Assembly: GCA_016841245.1 (NCBI GenBank)
Contig: JAENZN010000022.1
Coordinates: 1 to 64,000 of the forward strand
Reading direction: 5' to 3'
Source: Syntrophomonas sp.
Lineage (GTDB): Bacteria; Bacillota; Syntrophomonadia; Syntrophomonadales; Syntrophomonadaceae
Length of the DNA: 64,000 bases
Under the pieces are notes generated by a model. It did no database searches and had not been told where the DNA came from. It saw only the letters and a list, made by a program, of their open reading frames with translations. A program made the position numbers and the translations under genes. The stretch's first letter is position 1; every line of letters starts with the position of its first letter. Positions 24,408 through 34,170 of this stretch are shown piece by piece.

Positions 24408-25349
24408 TTACATGGTTACGGCCATAATTGCTTTGTGAGCATGTAAACGGTTTTCCGCCTCTTCAAATACTACTGACTGAGGTCCATCCATTACCTCATC
24501 AGTTATTTCTTTGCCGCGTTTAGCCGGCAGGCAGTGCAGTACTATGGCATCCGGTTTGGCCAGGCTCAATAATCTGGGGTTTACCTGGTATTTTAAGAAT
24601 TGTTTTTCTTTTTCTTCCGCCTGGTCTTCCTGACCCATACTGGCCCATACATCGGTATAAATAACATCTGCTCCCGCCACTGCTTCTTCGGAATCCTGGA
24701 CTACTGATAGTTTGGCCCCGGTCTGCCCGGCATCCTTCTGGGCCCGGGCCAGTACTTCCTTATCTGGCTCAAAGCCGGAAGGTGAAGCGATCACTACATC
24801 CATCCCTACCCGAGCGCCGCCATACAGCAGGGAATTGGCTACATTGTTGCCATCACCGACAAAGGCCAGTTTCAGTCCTTTAAGTTCACCTTTATGTTCT
24901 TTTATGGTCATCAGATCACCGATAATCTGGGTGGGATGCAGAAGATCAGTAAGACCATTAATTACTGGTACTGCTGACCATTTAGCAAGTTCTACCACCT
25001 CTTCATGATCAAAGGTCCTGATCATAATTCCGTCCAGCATGCGCCCCAAGACTAGGGCGGTATCTTTGATAGTTTCACCTCGGCCCAGCTGTATGTCCCG
25101 AGGACTCAAAAACAGGGCATGCCCTCCCAACTGGTACATACCTACTTCAAAGGCTACCCGGGTGCGAGTGGATGCTTTTTGGAATATCATGCCCAGGGTC
25201 TTTCCAGCCAGATAATGATGGGTAATCCCGGCTTTTTGCAGTTTTTTGATTTCACTGCCTGCTTCCAGGATGTATTTTATTTCCTCCACGCTAAAATCGT
25301 ATATGCTTACAAAATCCCGTCCCCGTAAGGAATCATTAATTTCAAACAT
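24408..25349 (-). CDS. argF: Ornithine carbamoyltransferase
   Basis: 313 aa. It makes citrulline from ornithine and carbamoyl phosphate. The carbamoyl-phosphate site is FQKASTRTRVAFE, the ornithine/catalytic block is HCLPAKRG, and HPTQIIGDLMTI is present. A GAGAGGAG-type site precedes the ATG. It is the fifth gene of the arginine cluster. The carbamoyl-phosphate supplier CarA is encoded at 50-51 kb. Confidence 0.96.
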   Translation of the reverse strand: MFEINDSLRGRDFVSIYDFSVEEIKYILEAGSEIKKLQKAGITHHYLAGKTLGMIFQKASTRTRVAFEVGMYQLGGHALFLSPRDIQLGRGETIKDTALVLGRMLDGIMIRTFDHEEVVELAKWSAVPVINGLTDLLHPTQIIGDLMTIKEHKGELKGLKLAFVGDGNNVANSLLYGGARVGMDVVIASPSGFEPDKEVLARAQKDAGQTGAKLSVVQDSEEAVAGADVIYTDVWASMGQEDQAEEKEKQFLKYQVNPRLLSLAKPDAIVLHCLPAKRGKEITDEVMDGPQSVVFEEAENRLHAHKAIMAVTM

Positions 25350-25390
25350 TCTTCTCCTCTCCTTTCATAAACAATTTATTTTTGGTGTTA

Positions 25391-26581
25391 TCAGATCTTC
25401 CATTCTTTCAATGCTTCTTTTAATAGATCGACGGCCTGGTCTATTTCCGCTTCGTTAACTGTCAGGGGGGGTACCAAACGTAAAACATTTGGCCCAGCCC
25501 CTATCAGCAATAATCCCTTCTGCAGGCAGATATTTACCAGACCTTTTATTTCGCAGTTAAATTCCATACCTAGCATGAAGCCTTTGCCCCGAGTTTCGAT
25601 AATCCGTCGATCGATGATCTTATCCAGTTCTTTCTTCAGGTACTCGGATCTTTCAACAACCTGCTGCATAAAATTGCCGGTACACAGTATATCCAGAACC
25701 TGGTTGGCTACCGCGGTAGCCAGCAGGTTACCTCCGAAGGTAGATGCGTGATCCCCGGGAGCAAATCCGCTGGAAGCTTTTTCATTGGCCACCATTGCCC
25801 CAATGGGAAAGCCTCCCCCTAATCCTTTGGCCAGGGTTATGATATCAGGTTTGATTCCATAGTGCTGAAAGGCAAAAAGACTGCCGGTTCTACCCATTCC
25901 GCATTGAACTTCATCGAAAATGAGCAATATTCCTGCCTGGTCACATAATTTCCTCAAACCGGTGAGAAAAGAGGGGTCGGCAGGTTTAATGCCTCCTTCG
26001 CCCTGTACTGGCTCTACCAGCACTGCACAGGTATTTTCGTTTACCAGTCTTTCAACTGAAGCCAGGTTATTAAATTCGGCGTATACAAATCCTCCCGGCA
26101 AAGGAGCAAAACCTTCCTGATATTTAGTTTGCCCGGTAGCTGTCACTGCTGCCAGAGTACGCCCGTGAAAAGAATCTTTGAACACTATAATCTCGTTTCG
26201 GAAGGCTTCCTGTTTACGATAAAAGTATTTGCGGGCCAACTTTATAGCCGCTTCATTGGCCTCGGCACCACTGTTACAGAAAAAGGCCTTATCCAGACCG
26301 GATTCTCTTACCAGTTTTTCGGCGGCCTCCACCTGGGGTTGAATCCAATAAAAATTGGAAACATGCCACAATTGCTGGCTCTGTACTTCCAGAGCTTTTA
26401 TCAGCTCATCGTTACAGTGGCCCAGAATACATACTGCAATACCACCTACAAAGTCAAGATACTGCTTCCCATCGGCATCCCACAGGTAAGAACCTTTGCC
26501 TCTAACGGGTGCTATGGGAAAGCGGCCATAGGTATTCATAACATACTGTTGTCCTTTTTGAGCTATATCATTATTAGTCAT
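25391..26581 (-). CDS. argD: Acetylornithine aminotransferase
   Basis: 396 aa, class III PLP aminotransferase. It transfers the amino group of glutamate to N-acetylglutamate semialdehyde. The PLP lysine is in ITLAKGLGGGFPIGAM, with the Asp contact in LIFDEVQCGMGRTG and FCNSGAEANEAAIKLARK upstream. It may also act as the succinyl-diaminopimelate aminotransferase, as in other bacteria, but DapL here makes that unnecessary. AAAGGG precedes the ATG. Confidence 0.95.
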   Translation of the reverse strand: MTNNDIAQKGQQYVMNTYGRFPIAPVRGKGSYLWDADGKQYLDFVGGIAVCILGHCNDELIKALEVQSQQLWHVSNFYWIQPQVEAAEKLVRESGLDKAFFCNSGAEANEAAIKLARKYFYRKQEAFRNEIIVFKDSFHGRTLAAVTATGQTKYQEGFAPLPGGFVYAEFNNLASVERLVNENTCAVLVEPVQGEGGIKPADPSFLTGLRKLCDQAGILLIFDEVQCGMGRTGSLFAFQHYGIKPDIITLAKGLGGGFPIGAMVANEKASSGFAPGDHASTFGGNLLATAVANQVLDILCTGNFMQQVVERSEYLKKELDKIIDRRIIETRGKGFMLGMEFNCEIKGLVNICLQKGLLLIGAGPNVLRLVPPLTVNEAEIDQAVDLLKEALKEWKI

Positions 26582-26604
26582 TTATATTAATCCCTTTCAA
26601 GTTA

Positions 26605-27468
26605 TTATTGGTCTACCACCATAGTTCCAATACCCTGGTCAGTGAATATCTCTAATAGTATAGAATGGGGTACTCGGCCATCAATAATGTGGGTTCTGCC
26701 CACTCCTCCTTGAACGGATCGGGTACAGCAGTCTACTTTGGGCAGCATACCACCGCCAATGATACCTTTCTCTTTATAGCTGTCTACTTCACTCAGCTTG
26801 AGTATTGAAATCAGGCTGCCAGGGTCGGCAGGATCTTTTAAAAGACCCGGCACATCGGTTAAGAGTACTAGTTTATCAGCTTTTATAGCCACAGCTATAG
26901 CTGCTGCCACCAGGTCGGCATTAATATTATAAGTCTGCTGATCTTCGCTCACACCTATCGGAGCTATGACTGGTATATAACCATTCTCTATTACAGTCTC
27001 AATAATCCCTGGATTGATGCTCTCGACCTGACCCACCAGGCCTAGCTGGTTTTTATTATCCAGTGGAGCAGCCTTGATCAGGCCTCCATCTTTACCGGAG
27101 ATACCCACTGCCTTGCCTCCATTGGCATTGATTCCGGCTACGATCTCCTTGTTCACTTTGCCCCCCAGTACCATTTCTACGATTTCCATGGTAGCGTGAT
27201 CAGTTACCCGCAGGCCATCAACAAACTGCACCTTTATATCCAGCCGGTCCAGCATATTGTTTATCTCCGGGCCGCCGCCGTGGACCACTATGGGGTGCAT
27301 ACCCACATATTTCATCAAGACTATATCCTGCATAACTTTTTGCTTTAATTCACAGTCTATCATAGCTGCACCACCGTATTTTATAACTACCTTCCGGCCA
27401 TAAAATTCTTTTATATAAGGCAGTGCCTCTACCAGTATCTCAGCTTTTTCCAGCGCTGATAAAACCAT
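26605..27468 (-). CDS. argB: Acetylglutamate kinase
   Basis: 287 aa from the ATG at 27468, which has GAGGAGG 6 nt upstream; the frame continues 15 codons further upstream without support. It phosphorylates N-acetylglutamate. The amino-acid-kinase motifs KYGGAAM, VHGGGPEIN and the C-terminal GGVGRTHIIDGR are present. In cyclic-pathway organisms this is the arginine-inhibited enzyme and a PII target; the adjacent argJ makes the cyclic pathway likely. Confidence 0.95.
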   Translation of the reverse strand: MVLSALEKAEILVEALPYIKEFYGRKVVIKYGGAAMIDCELKQKVMQDIVLMKYVGMHPIVVHGGGPEINNMLDRLDIKVQFVDGLRVTDHATMEIVEMVLGGKVNKEIVAGINANGGKAVGISGKDGGLIKAAPLDNKNQLGLVGQVESINPGIIETVIENGYIPVIAPIGVSEDQQTYNINADLVAAAIAVAIKADKLVLLTDVPGLLKDPADPGSLISILKLSEVDSYKEKGIIGGGMLPKVDCCTRSVQGGVGRTHIIDGRVPHSILLEIFTDQGIGTMVVDQ

Positions 27469-27528
27469 ATTCATCCTCCTCTTGAGCCAACAATTGTTGG
27501 GTATAGCAAGCAATTGTTTATTATCCCA

Positions 27529-28734
27529 TCAGCTTCGATAATCGGCATTTATCCTTACATATTCATAAGTTAAATCGCATCCCCAGGCGGTAGCCTGATA
27601 GGGGCCAGTTTTTAGATCCAAGGTAATTTCTACGGTATCTTTTTCAAGTGCCTCTTTAGCCTGGGCTTCATTAAATTGCAGTCCCATGCCATCCTCGGCT
27701 ACTTTTTCTTCCCCCAGATATATATCAACCAAATACGGGTTGAAATCGGCCCCAGAATACCCAGCCGCTGCCAGTATCCGGCCCCAATTGGCATCTGAAC
27801 CAAATACCGCGGCCTTGGTGAGATTGGAGGTGCTGATAGATCTTGCTATCATGCGGGCAGTTTTTTCATTCGCAGCATTAATAACTTTAATTTCTATTAG
27901 ATGCTTGGCTCCTTCTCCATCCCGGGCAATCTTTTTAGCCAGGGTAGTATTAACAAAATCCAGCGCTCCTTTAAAAAACTTATAAGCATCAGAATCGCTG
28001 TCTTTTATCAGCTGGTTCCCAGCCTGCCCGTTGGCAATTATTACGGCCATATCGTTGGTGGAAGTATCCCGGTCCACACTGATCATGTTATAGGATATAT
28101 CAGCAGATTCTTTAATAAGTTGCTTCAGACAGTCTGAACTCACCGCCGCATCTGTAGTTATAAAGGCCAGCATAGTAGCCATATTGGGGTGTATCATGCC
28201 TGATCCTTTAGCTACCCCGGCAATCCGAACCGGGATACCCTGCAGCTCTATTTCAACGGCTATTTCTTTAGCTACCAGGTCAGTGGTCATAATGGCTTCC
28301 GCGAATGGAGCAGATCCATAATCACTAAGACTATGGCAGACCTCCAGTATGCCCTTGGTTATTTGAACTATAGGCATCTGCACTCCTATGACACCGGTAG
28401 AAGCTACTACTACATCCCGGGGGGGAATATGCAGAAGGTCAGCACAGTAATCAGCCATCAACTGAGCGTCAGCAAAGCCCTGGATGCCAGTACAGGCATT
28501 GGCGTTCCCACTGTTCACAATAATCGCCTGGGCCTGTCCATCAGATAAATGGACCGAGCTTAAATCCACACAGGCCGCCTTTACTTTATTGGTGGTAAAA
28601 ACTCCGGCAGCAGAACAAGGAAATTTTGAGTAAATCAGTCCTACATCCTTTTTGGTATGGTTTTTTATCTGGGCACATACCCCCTGAGCCATGAAATCCC
28701 GGGGCGCTGTGATTCCTCCATCAATTATCTTCAC
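27529..28734 (-). CDS. argJ: Bifunctional ornithine acetyltransferase / N-acetylglutamate synthase
   Basis: 401 aa, GTG start with GGAGGA upstream. ArgJ recycles the acetyl group from acetylornithine to glutamate. The self-cleavage and catalytic Thr is in MIHPNMATMLAF, and the N-terminal SKFPCSAAGVFTTNKVKAAC block is typical. Whether it also uses acetyl-CoA (bifunctional) cannot be read from the sequence. It lies between argC and argB in the usual Firmicute order. Confidence 0.95.
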   Translation of the reverse strand: MKIIDGGITAPRDFMAQGVCAQIKNHTKKDVGLIYSKFPCSAAGVFTTNKVKAACVDLSSVHLSDGQAQAIIVNSGNANACTGIQGFADAQLMADYCADLLHIPPRDVVVASTGVIGVQMPIVQITKGILEVCHSLSDYGSAPFAEAIMTTDLVAKEIAVEIELQGIPVRIAGVAKGSGMIHPNMATMLAFITTDAAVSSDCLKQLIKESADISYNMISVDRDTSTNDMAVIIANGQAGNQLIKDSDSDAYKFFKGALDFVNTTLAKKIARDGEGAKHLIEIKVINAANEKTARMIARSISTSNLTKAAVFGSDANWGRILAAAGYSGADFNPYLVDIYLGEEKVAEDGMGLQFNEAQAKEALEKDTVEITLDLKTGPYQATAWGCDLTYEYVRINADYRS

Positions 28735-28814
28735 AAATTTATTCCTCCATATTCATGCATTTTATTTAACGTCAAATGCTTAAACGCCTAAGCATTTGTT
28801 AATTTTTACCATAT

Positions 28815-29852
28815 TTACGGATGAACCCCGGCAACCATGAGGGCTTTCTTTTCATTAAGACCCAGCATTAAATTCATATTCTGTACCGCCTGTCCCGAGG
28901 CTCCTTTGGTCAGATTATCCAGGGCGGACACCAGTATCACCCGTCCGCTCCCCGGATTGACGTATATTCCGATATCCAGGAAGTTGCTCCCATATACCCA
29001 TTTGGTATGAGGCATGGTTCCCTCCGGCAGAACCCGCACAAAGCATTCTTCCCGGTATCTATCCTCCAATACCTGTCTTACTGCCCCGGCTTCTATCCCA
29101 GCTGCCAGCTGTGCATAACATGTGGATAATATACCCCGGTTCATGGGAACCAGGTGGGGAGTAAATATCATATCCACCTCTACTCCGGCGGCAAAACTCA
29201 ATTCCTGCTGGATTTCCGGACCATGCCGGTGGGTGCCTACACCGTAAGCTCTTATCCCCTCGTTAACTTCACAGAAATGGCTGGCCGGTTTTGCGGTTCT
29301 GCCTGCTCCGGATACTCCGGTTTTAGAATCAATCACGATGCCATCCGGTTTAATTATACCTGCCTCTAAAAGCGGTACCAGCGGGAGTATGGCCCCGGTT
29401 GGAAAACACCCTGGGTTAGCAACCAGGTCGGAATTTTTTATCTTGTCTCTATATATCTCCGGCAGCCCATAAACAGCTTTATGCAGCATTTCAGGAGCCT
29501 CGTGTTCAAGTTCATAGTATTCTCTATACAGGCGGAGGTCCTTCAACCTGAAATCTGCCCCTAGATCCACGCATTTAAGACCCTTCTCCAACAATCTTAA
29601 AGCAATATTAACCGATAGTCCATGGGGAAGAGCCAGGAAAACCACCTCACATCTTCCCATCAAGCGTTCCACATTGCTCTCTTCGCACTCCAAACTATAA
29701 AAACCGGTCAGATGAGGAAATAGATCATCTATCCTTCTTCCTACATTCTCGGTAGATAATACTGAAACAACTTCCACCTCATCATGCCAGGCCAGTATCC
29801 TGAGCAGTTCTGCTGCGGTATATCCATCTCCAATTATTCCTGCTTTAAACAT
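28815..29852 (-). CDS. argC: N-acetyl-gamma-glutamyl-phosphate reductase
   Basis: 345 aa from the ATG at 29852 (AAGGAGG, 6 nt); a frame extension of seven codons is unsupported. It reduces acetylglutamyl phosphate to the semialdehyde with NADPH. The N-terminal nucleotide site is KAGIIGDGYTAAELLRIL (GDGY where GATGY is usual), the catalytic Cys is in VANPGCFPTGAIL, and HRHGPEIQQELS is present. First gene of the arginine operon. Confidence 0.95.
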   Translation of the reverse strand: MFKAGIIGDGYTAAELLRILAWHDEVEVVSVLSTENVGRRIDDLFPHLTGFYSLECEESNVERLMGRCEVVFLALPHGLSVNIALRLLEKGLKCVDLGADFRLKDLRLYREYYELEHEAPEMLHKAVYGLPEIYRDKIKNSDLVANPGCFPTGAILPLVPLLEAGIIKPDGIVIDSKTGVSGAGRTAKPASHFCEVNEGIRAYGVGTHRHGPEIQQELSFAAGVEVDMIFTPHLVPMNRGILSTCYAQLAAGIEAGAVRQVLEDRYREECFVRVLPEGTMPHTKWVYGSNFLDIGIYVNPGSGRVILVSALDNLTKGASGQAVQNMNLMLGLNEKKALMVAGVHP

Positions 29853-29929
29853 GTAAATCCTCCTTGTCACCAAGCTATAATTCTACGTTTCAGGTAAATA
29901 CCTGATGACTCTTCTGTAAAATATTTATA

Positions 29930-29958
29930 ATTATACATCTGCATGCATATTATTGCAA
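29930..29958 (-). promoter_or_regulatory. Promoter of the arginine operon, with a possible ArgR site
   Basis: Minus strand TTGCAA, 17-nt spacer, TATAAT, a near-consensus promoter about 80 bp upstream of argC. The spacer and -35 overlap a partial palindrome TGCATATTATTGCA (29944-29957) that loosely resembles an ARG box (TGAATnnnnATTCA). The promoter is convincing; the operator is a guess. Confidence 0.6.
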
Positions 29959-30143
29959 TAACTATTTCACTACCTGGAAAGAGATAGACAAAGAGAGGGT
30001 TCTCTAGTATACCTTATTTCCCAGGATATTTTTAAGCCACAGAGAAGTCTCTCTCATATTCTTTCAAGAATTTAGTCTCATTATGAACTTATGCTTATAA
30101 TAATGTATAATTTATTCATACTTATTTTGGAGGAGGTCTGGTT

Positions 30144-30533
30144 ATGGCGAAGCTTAATGATGAAATGAAAGCACTGCTTAACAGTGCTATGTGGGTACTG
30201 GCAACTGCGGACAATAGTAGTGTACCTAATGCAGTACCTATTCACTTTAAATCCATTTTGGATGATAAGCGCTTGATGCTGGTAGACAATTTTATGAACA
30301 AAACTATAGCTAATATTCAAGCTAATCCTCAGGTATCGGTTTCAGTTTGGAATAGCTCATCTGGATATCAGTTTAAAGGTACGGCCAGCATTGAAAAAAG
30401 TGGCGCTAATTATGATCTGGGAGTGGAGATGGTTAAGGATAGGCCCTTTAATCCCAAAGGGGTGGTAGTGGTTGAGGTTGATTCAATTTATTTGACTACC
30501 CCCGGGCCCCAGGCAGGAAGCAAGGTGGAATAG
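30144..30533 (+). CDS. Pyridoxamine 5'-phosphate oxidase-like (FMN-binding split-barrel) protein
   Basis: 129 aa. The fold is recognised from MWVLATADNSSVPNAVPIHF near the N-terminus and a central VSVSVWNSS strand. It is shorter than true PdxH and lacks its C-terminal substrate part, so a small flavin- or heme-binding redox protein is more likely than pyridoxal synthesis. GGAGGAGG precedes the ATG, and a TATAAT lies upstream. One of only two well-supported intact plus-strand genes in the window. It converges on the FAD oxidoreductase at a shared terminator. Confidence 0.8.
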   Translation: MAKLNDEMKALLNSAMWVLATADNSSVPNAVPIHFKSILDDKRLMLVDNFMNKTIANIQANPQVSVSVWNSSSGYQFKGTASIEKSGANYDLGVEMVKDRPFNPKGVVVVEVDSIYLTTPGPQAGSKVE

Positions 30534-30538
30534 CGAAT

Positions 30539-30570
30539 ATAGGGGTGCCACATTGACATGACACCCCTAT
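30539..30570. terminator. Bidirectional terminator hairpin
   Basis: Perfect 9-bp stem ATAGGGGTG / CACCCCTAT with a 14-nt loop between two convergent genes that end at 30533 and 30574. Confidence 0.7.
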
Positions 30571-30573
30571 CAA

Positions 30574-31923
30574 TTATTTACTATTTAAGATTGCTTTTTC
30601 TGCTGCCCATAAGACATGGTAGACCAGAGGTGAACCAGTTAAAAGCGGATGAGTTGCGTATTGCGTTGCTACAATTTGTTCAGCCGTCAGCCGGTTATGT
30701 ATAGCCAGAGCAATGATATTAACCATATCTCCAGCCTGCACACCTCCTGCCACATGGCCGCCAATAGCCCGGTTGCTTCCCTTTTCAAAAATAAGTTTCA
30801 TTTCCATATCCGGCGTACAATCTGGCAGAGATCCCGGATGCCGATCAGGTGCTGCCATGGAGCCGGTGTAGTATTCGATTCCTTTTTCCTGACACTGCTT
30901 TTCGGTATAACCAGTGGAAGCAATCGATAGACTCCCTACTTTTGTACAAAAGGAACCAACGACGCCCTGGTTTTTCCTGTCCGGAGAAAAGAGATTGCTG
31001 CCAGCGATTATCCCTTCCAATGCGGCCACAGAAGCCAGGCGCACATCACTTGGCTTTCCATCAATGGCTGAGAATTTGGTACAACAGTCCCCACAGGCAT
31101 AAATGCTGGGGTCTGAGGTACGCATGAATTCATCTACTTTTATTCCCAAATTCGGATCTGCTTCAAGTCCAATTTTTTCTGCTATACCGATGTTGGGACT
31201 GGAGCCAATTCCCAGAAGAACCATATCCGCCCTTATTGAGCGGCCATCTGATAATATTACTGATTCAACCTGGTTATCTCCAGATATGCTTTGTACCATG
31301 GTGCTGTTTATGAGGTTAATACCTAATGTTTCAAGTTCCTTTTCAGCTTTGATGGCAGCAAATTCTTCACAGTTTAACATTAAACAGTGCGGCAGTGCTT
31401 CCACTATGCTGACATGATAGTCTCCCCGCATTTTTACCTGCTCCGCCATTTCCACGCCAATAAAACCACCGCCAATAATGACGACATCTTTTACTCCTTC
31501 GAAATTTAAAGCTTCGTAAATTGTCTGAAGATAAACTGGATCTTTTTTAATAGCAAACACATTAGCCAAACCAATACCTTCAATAGGCGGTACTTTAGGA
31601 GTTGAACCCAAGGCAAGAATCAGTTTATCATATTCTATTTGTTCTCCATCCTCAAAGAAGGCGATTTTCCTGCTGCGATCTACATCAGCCAGATGCTTCT
31701 GATTAATGGACATACCTTTACTAAGAAAGCCTTGATCTCCAAGCTGGTTTTTTTTAACGCTATCTAGAAAACCATAGATATAGGGAATTCCACAAGGAAT
31801 AACCGTATACTCAACATTTCTTATGATTTGGATTCTTTTTTCAGGCCAACGAGCAAAAACCGAGTTAGCAGTTGCTAGACCCGCGGCAGAACCGCCTATG
31901 ATTAGGACTTCAGTTTTTTCCAT
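30574..31923 (-). CDS. FAD-dependent pyridine nucleotide-disulfide oxidoreductase (CoA-disulfide reductase/NADH oxidase group)
   Basis: 449 aa. The N-terminal FAD motif is VLIIGGSAAGLATA, with a single redox Cys in YTVIPCGIPYIYG at the position of Cys43 in CoA-disulfide reductases and NADH peroxidases. The NAD motif is DVVIIGGGFIGVEMA, and SIYACGDCC is the second FAD block. The C-terminal dimerisation domain is present. Members reduce disulfides, polysulfide, peroxide or oxygen, so it probably serves redox defence. It stands alone, with no partner gene. The substrate cannot be decided from sequence. Confidence 0.85.
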   Translation of the reverse strand: MEKTEVLIIGGSAAGLATANSVFARWPEKRIQIIRNVEYTVIPCGIPYIYGFLDSVKKNQLGDQGFLSKGMSINQKHLADVDRSRKIAFFEDGEQIEYDKLILALGSTPKVPPIEGIGLANVFAIKKDPVYLQTIYEALNFEGVKDVVIIGGGFIGVEMAEQVKMRGDYHVSIVEALPHCLMLNCEEFAAIKAEKELETLGINLINSTMVQSISGDNQVESVILSDGRSIRADMVLLGIGSSPNIGIAEKIGLEADPNLGIKVDEFMRTSDPSIYACGDCCTKFSAIDGKPSDVRLASVAALEGIIAGSNLFSPDRKNQGVVGSFCTKVGSLSIASTGYTEKQCQEKGIEYYTGSMAAPDRHPGSLPDCTPDMEMKLIFEKGSNRAIGGHVAGGVQAGDMVNIIALAIHNRLTAEQIVATQYATHPLLTGSPLVYHVLWAAEKAILNSK

Positions 31924-32014
31924 AAATTTTTACCTCCCTTTATGTAAATTAAATCAGGCATATGTTCATAATTCATTATAGCATTTTAATTTCCGTAAGG
32001 GAACGAATACGACT

Positions 32015-32075
32015 GGAGGGCGAAGTTGTTAATACGCCGCCATATGTCAATTCTGCGACCATCAACTCCGCCCCC
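32015..32075 (-). terminator. Possible terminator hairpin after dapL
   Basis: Inverted repeat GGAGGGCGAAGTTG (32015-32028) with CAACTCCGCCCCC (32063-32075), 35 bp beyond the dapL stop. There is no T-run on the minus strand, so it may only stabilise the 3' end. Confidence 0.4.
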
Positions 32076-32109
32076 TGTTATCCATAGTATAAATTATTTT
32101 TATTTGATA

Positions 32110-33276
32110 CTAAAATTTACCAAACGCATTATAAATACGTTCAAATGCTTCTTCTAATCGCGATTTGTCCACTGTTAGGGTTATCCTAAAATAACCTTCT
32201 CCATATTCACCATAACCCAGGCCGGAAGTTATTATCACATTCGCTTTCTCTAATACAGCTTCTGCAAAATCAGAAGAATTATACCCGTCTGGTACCGGAA
32301 CCCATAAATAGAAAGTCCCTTTAGGGGGAGTGATTTCCATCCCTATCTTTTTCAGACCCTCCAGGGCTGCATCTCTTCGTTCTTGGTATAATTTCTGCAT
32401 ATTTAGCAGACTGTCCTGGGGACCTTCCAGAGCTTCTATACCTGCATATTGAATAGCCTGAAATACCCCGGAATCTACGTTCGATTTAAATCTTCCCAAC
32501 ACCTCTATGGCTTCCGGGTTACCAGCTGCCCATCCTATTCTCCAACCGGTCATATTGTATGGTTTGGACAAAGAGTTAATCTCTATTCCTACCTCTTTGG
32601 CTCCTGGTGCCTCTAAAAAGCTAGGGGGTTTAAAGCCATCATAGCACAGTTCCGTGTAGGCGGCATCGTGACAGACCAGGATATCATAGTTCCGGGCAAA
32701 TTCAATTACCCGAGAGAAAAACGCTATATTGGCTACCGCTCCGGTAGGATTGTTAGGGTAATTTATGAACATCAATTTTGCCTTTCTGGCTATTTCAGAA
32801 GGTATATCTTCCAGTATCGGCAAAAAGTTGTTTTCTGCGGTTAACGGCATAATATGAGATTCTCCTCCTGCCAGGAGGGTGCCAATCCCATATACCGGAT
32901 ATCCTGGAGCCGGAACCAGATTAATATCTCCTTTATCGAGATAACAGAAGGAAATATGGGCTACACCTTCCTTTGATCCCAGGAGGGATACTACTTCGGT
33001 TTTGGCATCCAGTTCCACGTTAAAACGCTTTTTATACCAGTTGGCAATCGCCTGGCGATAAGCCAACAATCCAACTGAAGAAGGATACTGATGGTTAACA
33101 GAATCATAAATAGCCTCTGCCATCCTATCTATTATGTTTTTAGGAGTAGGCTGGTCGGGGTCACCTATACCCAGGTTAATTATATCTATGCCTTTTTCCC
33201 GAGCTTCTTCGATTTTTTTCTCTATCCTGGCAAACAGGTAAGGGGGTAAGCTTTGCATCGCTGTGTTTTCTTTCAT
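32110..33276 (-). CDS. dapL: LL-diaminopimelate aminotransferase
   Basis: 388 aa, class I/II PLP aminotransferase. It converts tetrahydrodipicolinate directly to LL-diaminopimelate with glutamate as donor. The PLP lysine lies in [19 protein letters not shown], with NPTGAVA and an Arg near the C-terminus (GYFRITLTV). Pairing with dapF supports dapL over generic aminotransferases. It is the last gene of the glnA/glutamate synthase operon, so glutamate supply and cell-wall/lysine precursor synthesis are coregulated. AAAGGAGG precedes the ATG. Confidence 0.9.
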   Translation of the reverse strand: MKENTAMQSLPPYLFARIEKKIEEAREKGIDIINLGIGDPDQPTPKNIIDRMAEAIYDSVNHQYPSSVGLLAYRQAIANWYKKRFNVELDAKTEVVSLLGSKEGVAHISFCYLDKGDINLVPAPGYPVYGIGTLLAGGESHIMPLTAENNFLPILEDIPSEIARKAKLMFINYPNNPTGAVANIAFFSRVIEFARNYDILVCHDAAYTELCYDGFKPPSFLEAPGAKEVGIEINSLSKPYNMTGWRIGWAAGNPEAIEVLGRFKSNVDSGVFQAIQYAGIEALEGPQDSLLNMQKLYQERRDAALEGLKKIGMEITPPKGTFYLWVPVPDGYNSSDFAEAVLEKANVIITSGLGYGEYGEGYFRITLTVDKSRLEEAFERIYNAFGKF

Positions 33277-33315
33277 CTTGGTCCTCCTTTAGACATTTGT
33301 GATGAATATTCCGTT

Positions 33316-34149
33316 TTATTCTATATCCATGGTTCCGCGGAAAACCTCCACCGCAGGTCCGCTCATATAAACGCGGTTATCCTTCTCATTCCACTCGATT
33401 ACCAGTTCTCCTCCCGGCAGTCTGACTATTGCCTTTCTCTGGGATTTACCGTTCAATACGGAAGCTACCAGTATGGCGCAGGCTCCGGTTCCACAGGCCA
33501 GGGTTATCCCCGCCCCTCTTTCCCAGACCACGGCTTCAAGTTCTCCTTCATTAATAACTTTTACAAATTCTACATTGATCTTGTCCGGAAACATCTCATT
33601 AGTTTCAATTTGTGGTCCCCATTCAGATAAAGGTACCGAGTTGGTGTCATCTACATATATGATACAGTGTGGATTACCCATCGATACCGTAGTAAATACA
33701 AAATCTTGCTCCAACCCGGGTAAAGGTATCGCTACATTACTTCCATGGCCGGATACCGGTATCTTCTGAAGCTCCAATTCAGGTTCACCCATATCCACCC
33801 GGACCCATTCCTCTACGCCCTCTTGATATATTTCCGGAAATCTAGGCCCAGCCAGGGTTTTAACTGAAAAATGGTCTTTATCAACCAGGCCGTATCTGCG
33901 GGCATAGAGAGCTACACACCTGATTCCATTGCCACACATCTCAGCCTCTGAACCATCAGAATTATAAATACGCATAAAAATATTCTGATCCTCATCTTTA
34001 CCGATAATAATCAGTCCATCAGCACCTATTCCAAAATGTCTATTGCAGAGCTGCTGGGTATTGGCCTGATATTTTGGGGCTTCCTGGAAAGAAGCGGCCT
34101 CGACAATGATAAAGTCATTGCCCAGACCATGCATTTTGGTAAATTCCAC
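33316..34149 (-). CDS. dapF: Diaminopimelate epimerase
   Basis: 277 aa, GTG start with AAAGGAGG upstream. It epimerises LL- to meso-diaminopimelate using two cysteines, both visible: AEMCGNGIRC and LACGTGACA. The N-terminal MHGLGNDFIIVEA is typical. It lies 21 bp after gltB3 and 39 bp before dapL. Confidence 0.96.
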   Translation of the reverse strand: MEFTKMHGLGNDFIIVEAASFQEAPKYQANTQQLCNRHFGIGADGLIIIGKDEDQNIFMRIYNSDGSEAEMCGNGIRCVALYARRYGLVDKDHFSVKTLAGPRFPEIYQEGVEEWVRVDMGEPELELQKIPVSGHGSNVAIPLPGLEQDFVFTTVSMGNPHCIIYVDDTNSVPLSEWGPQIETNEMFPDKINVEFVKVINEGELEAVVWERGAGITLACGTGACAILVASVLNGKSQRKAIVRLPGGELVIEWNEKDNRVYMSGPAVEVFRGTMDIE

Positions 34150-34170
34150 ATTTTACCTCCTTTCTATATA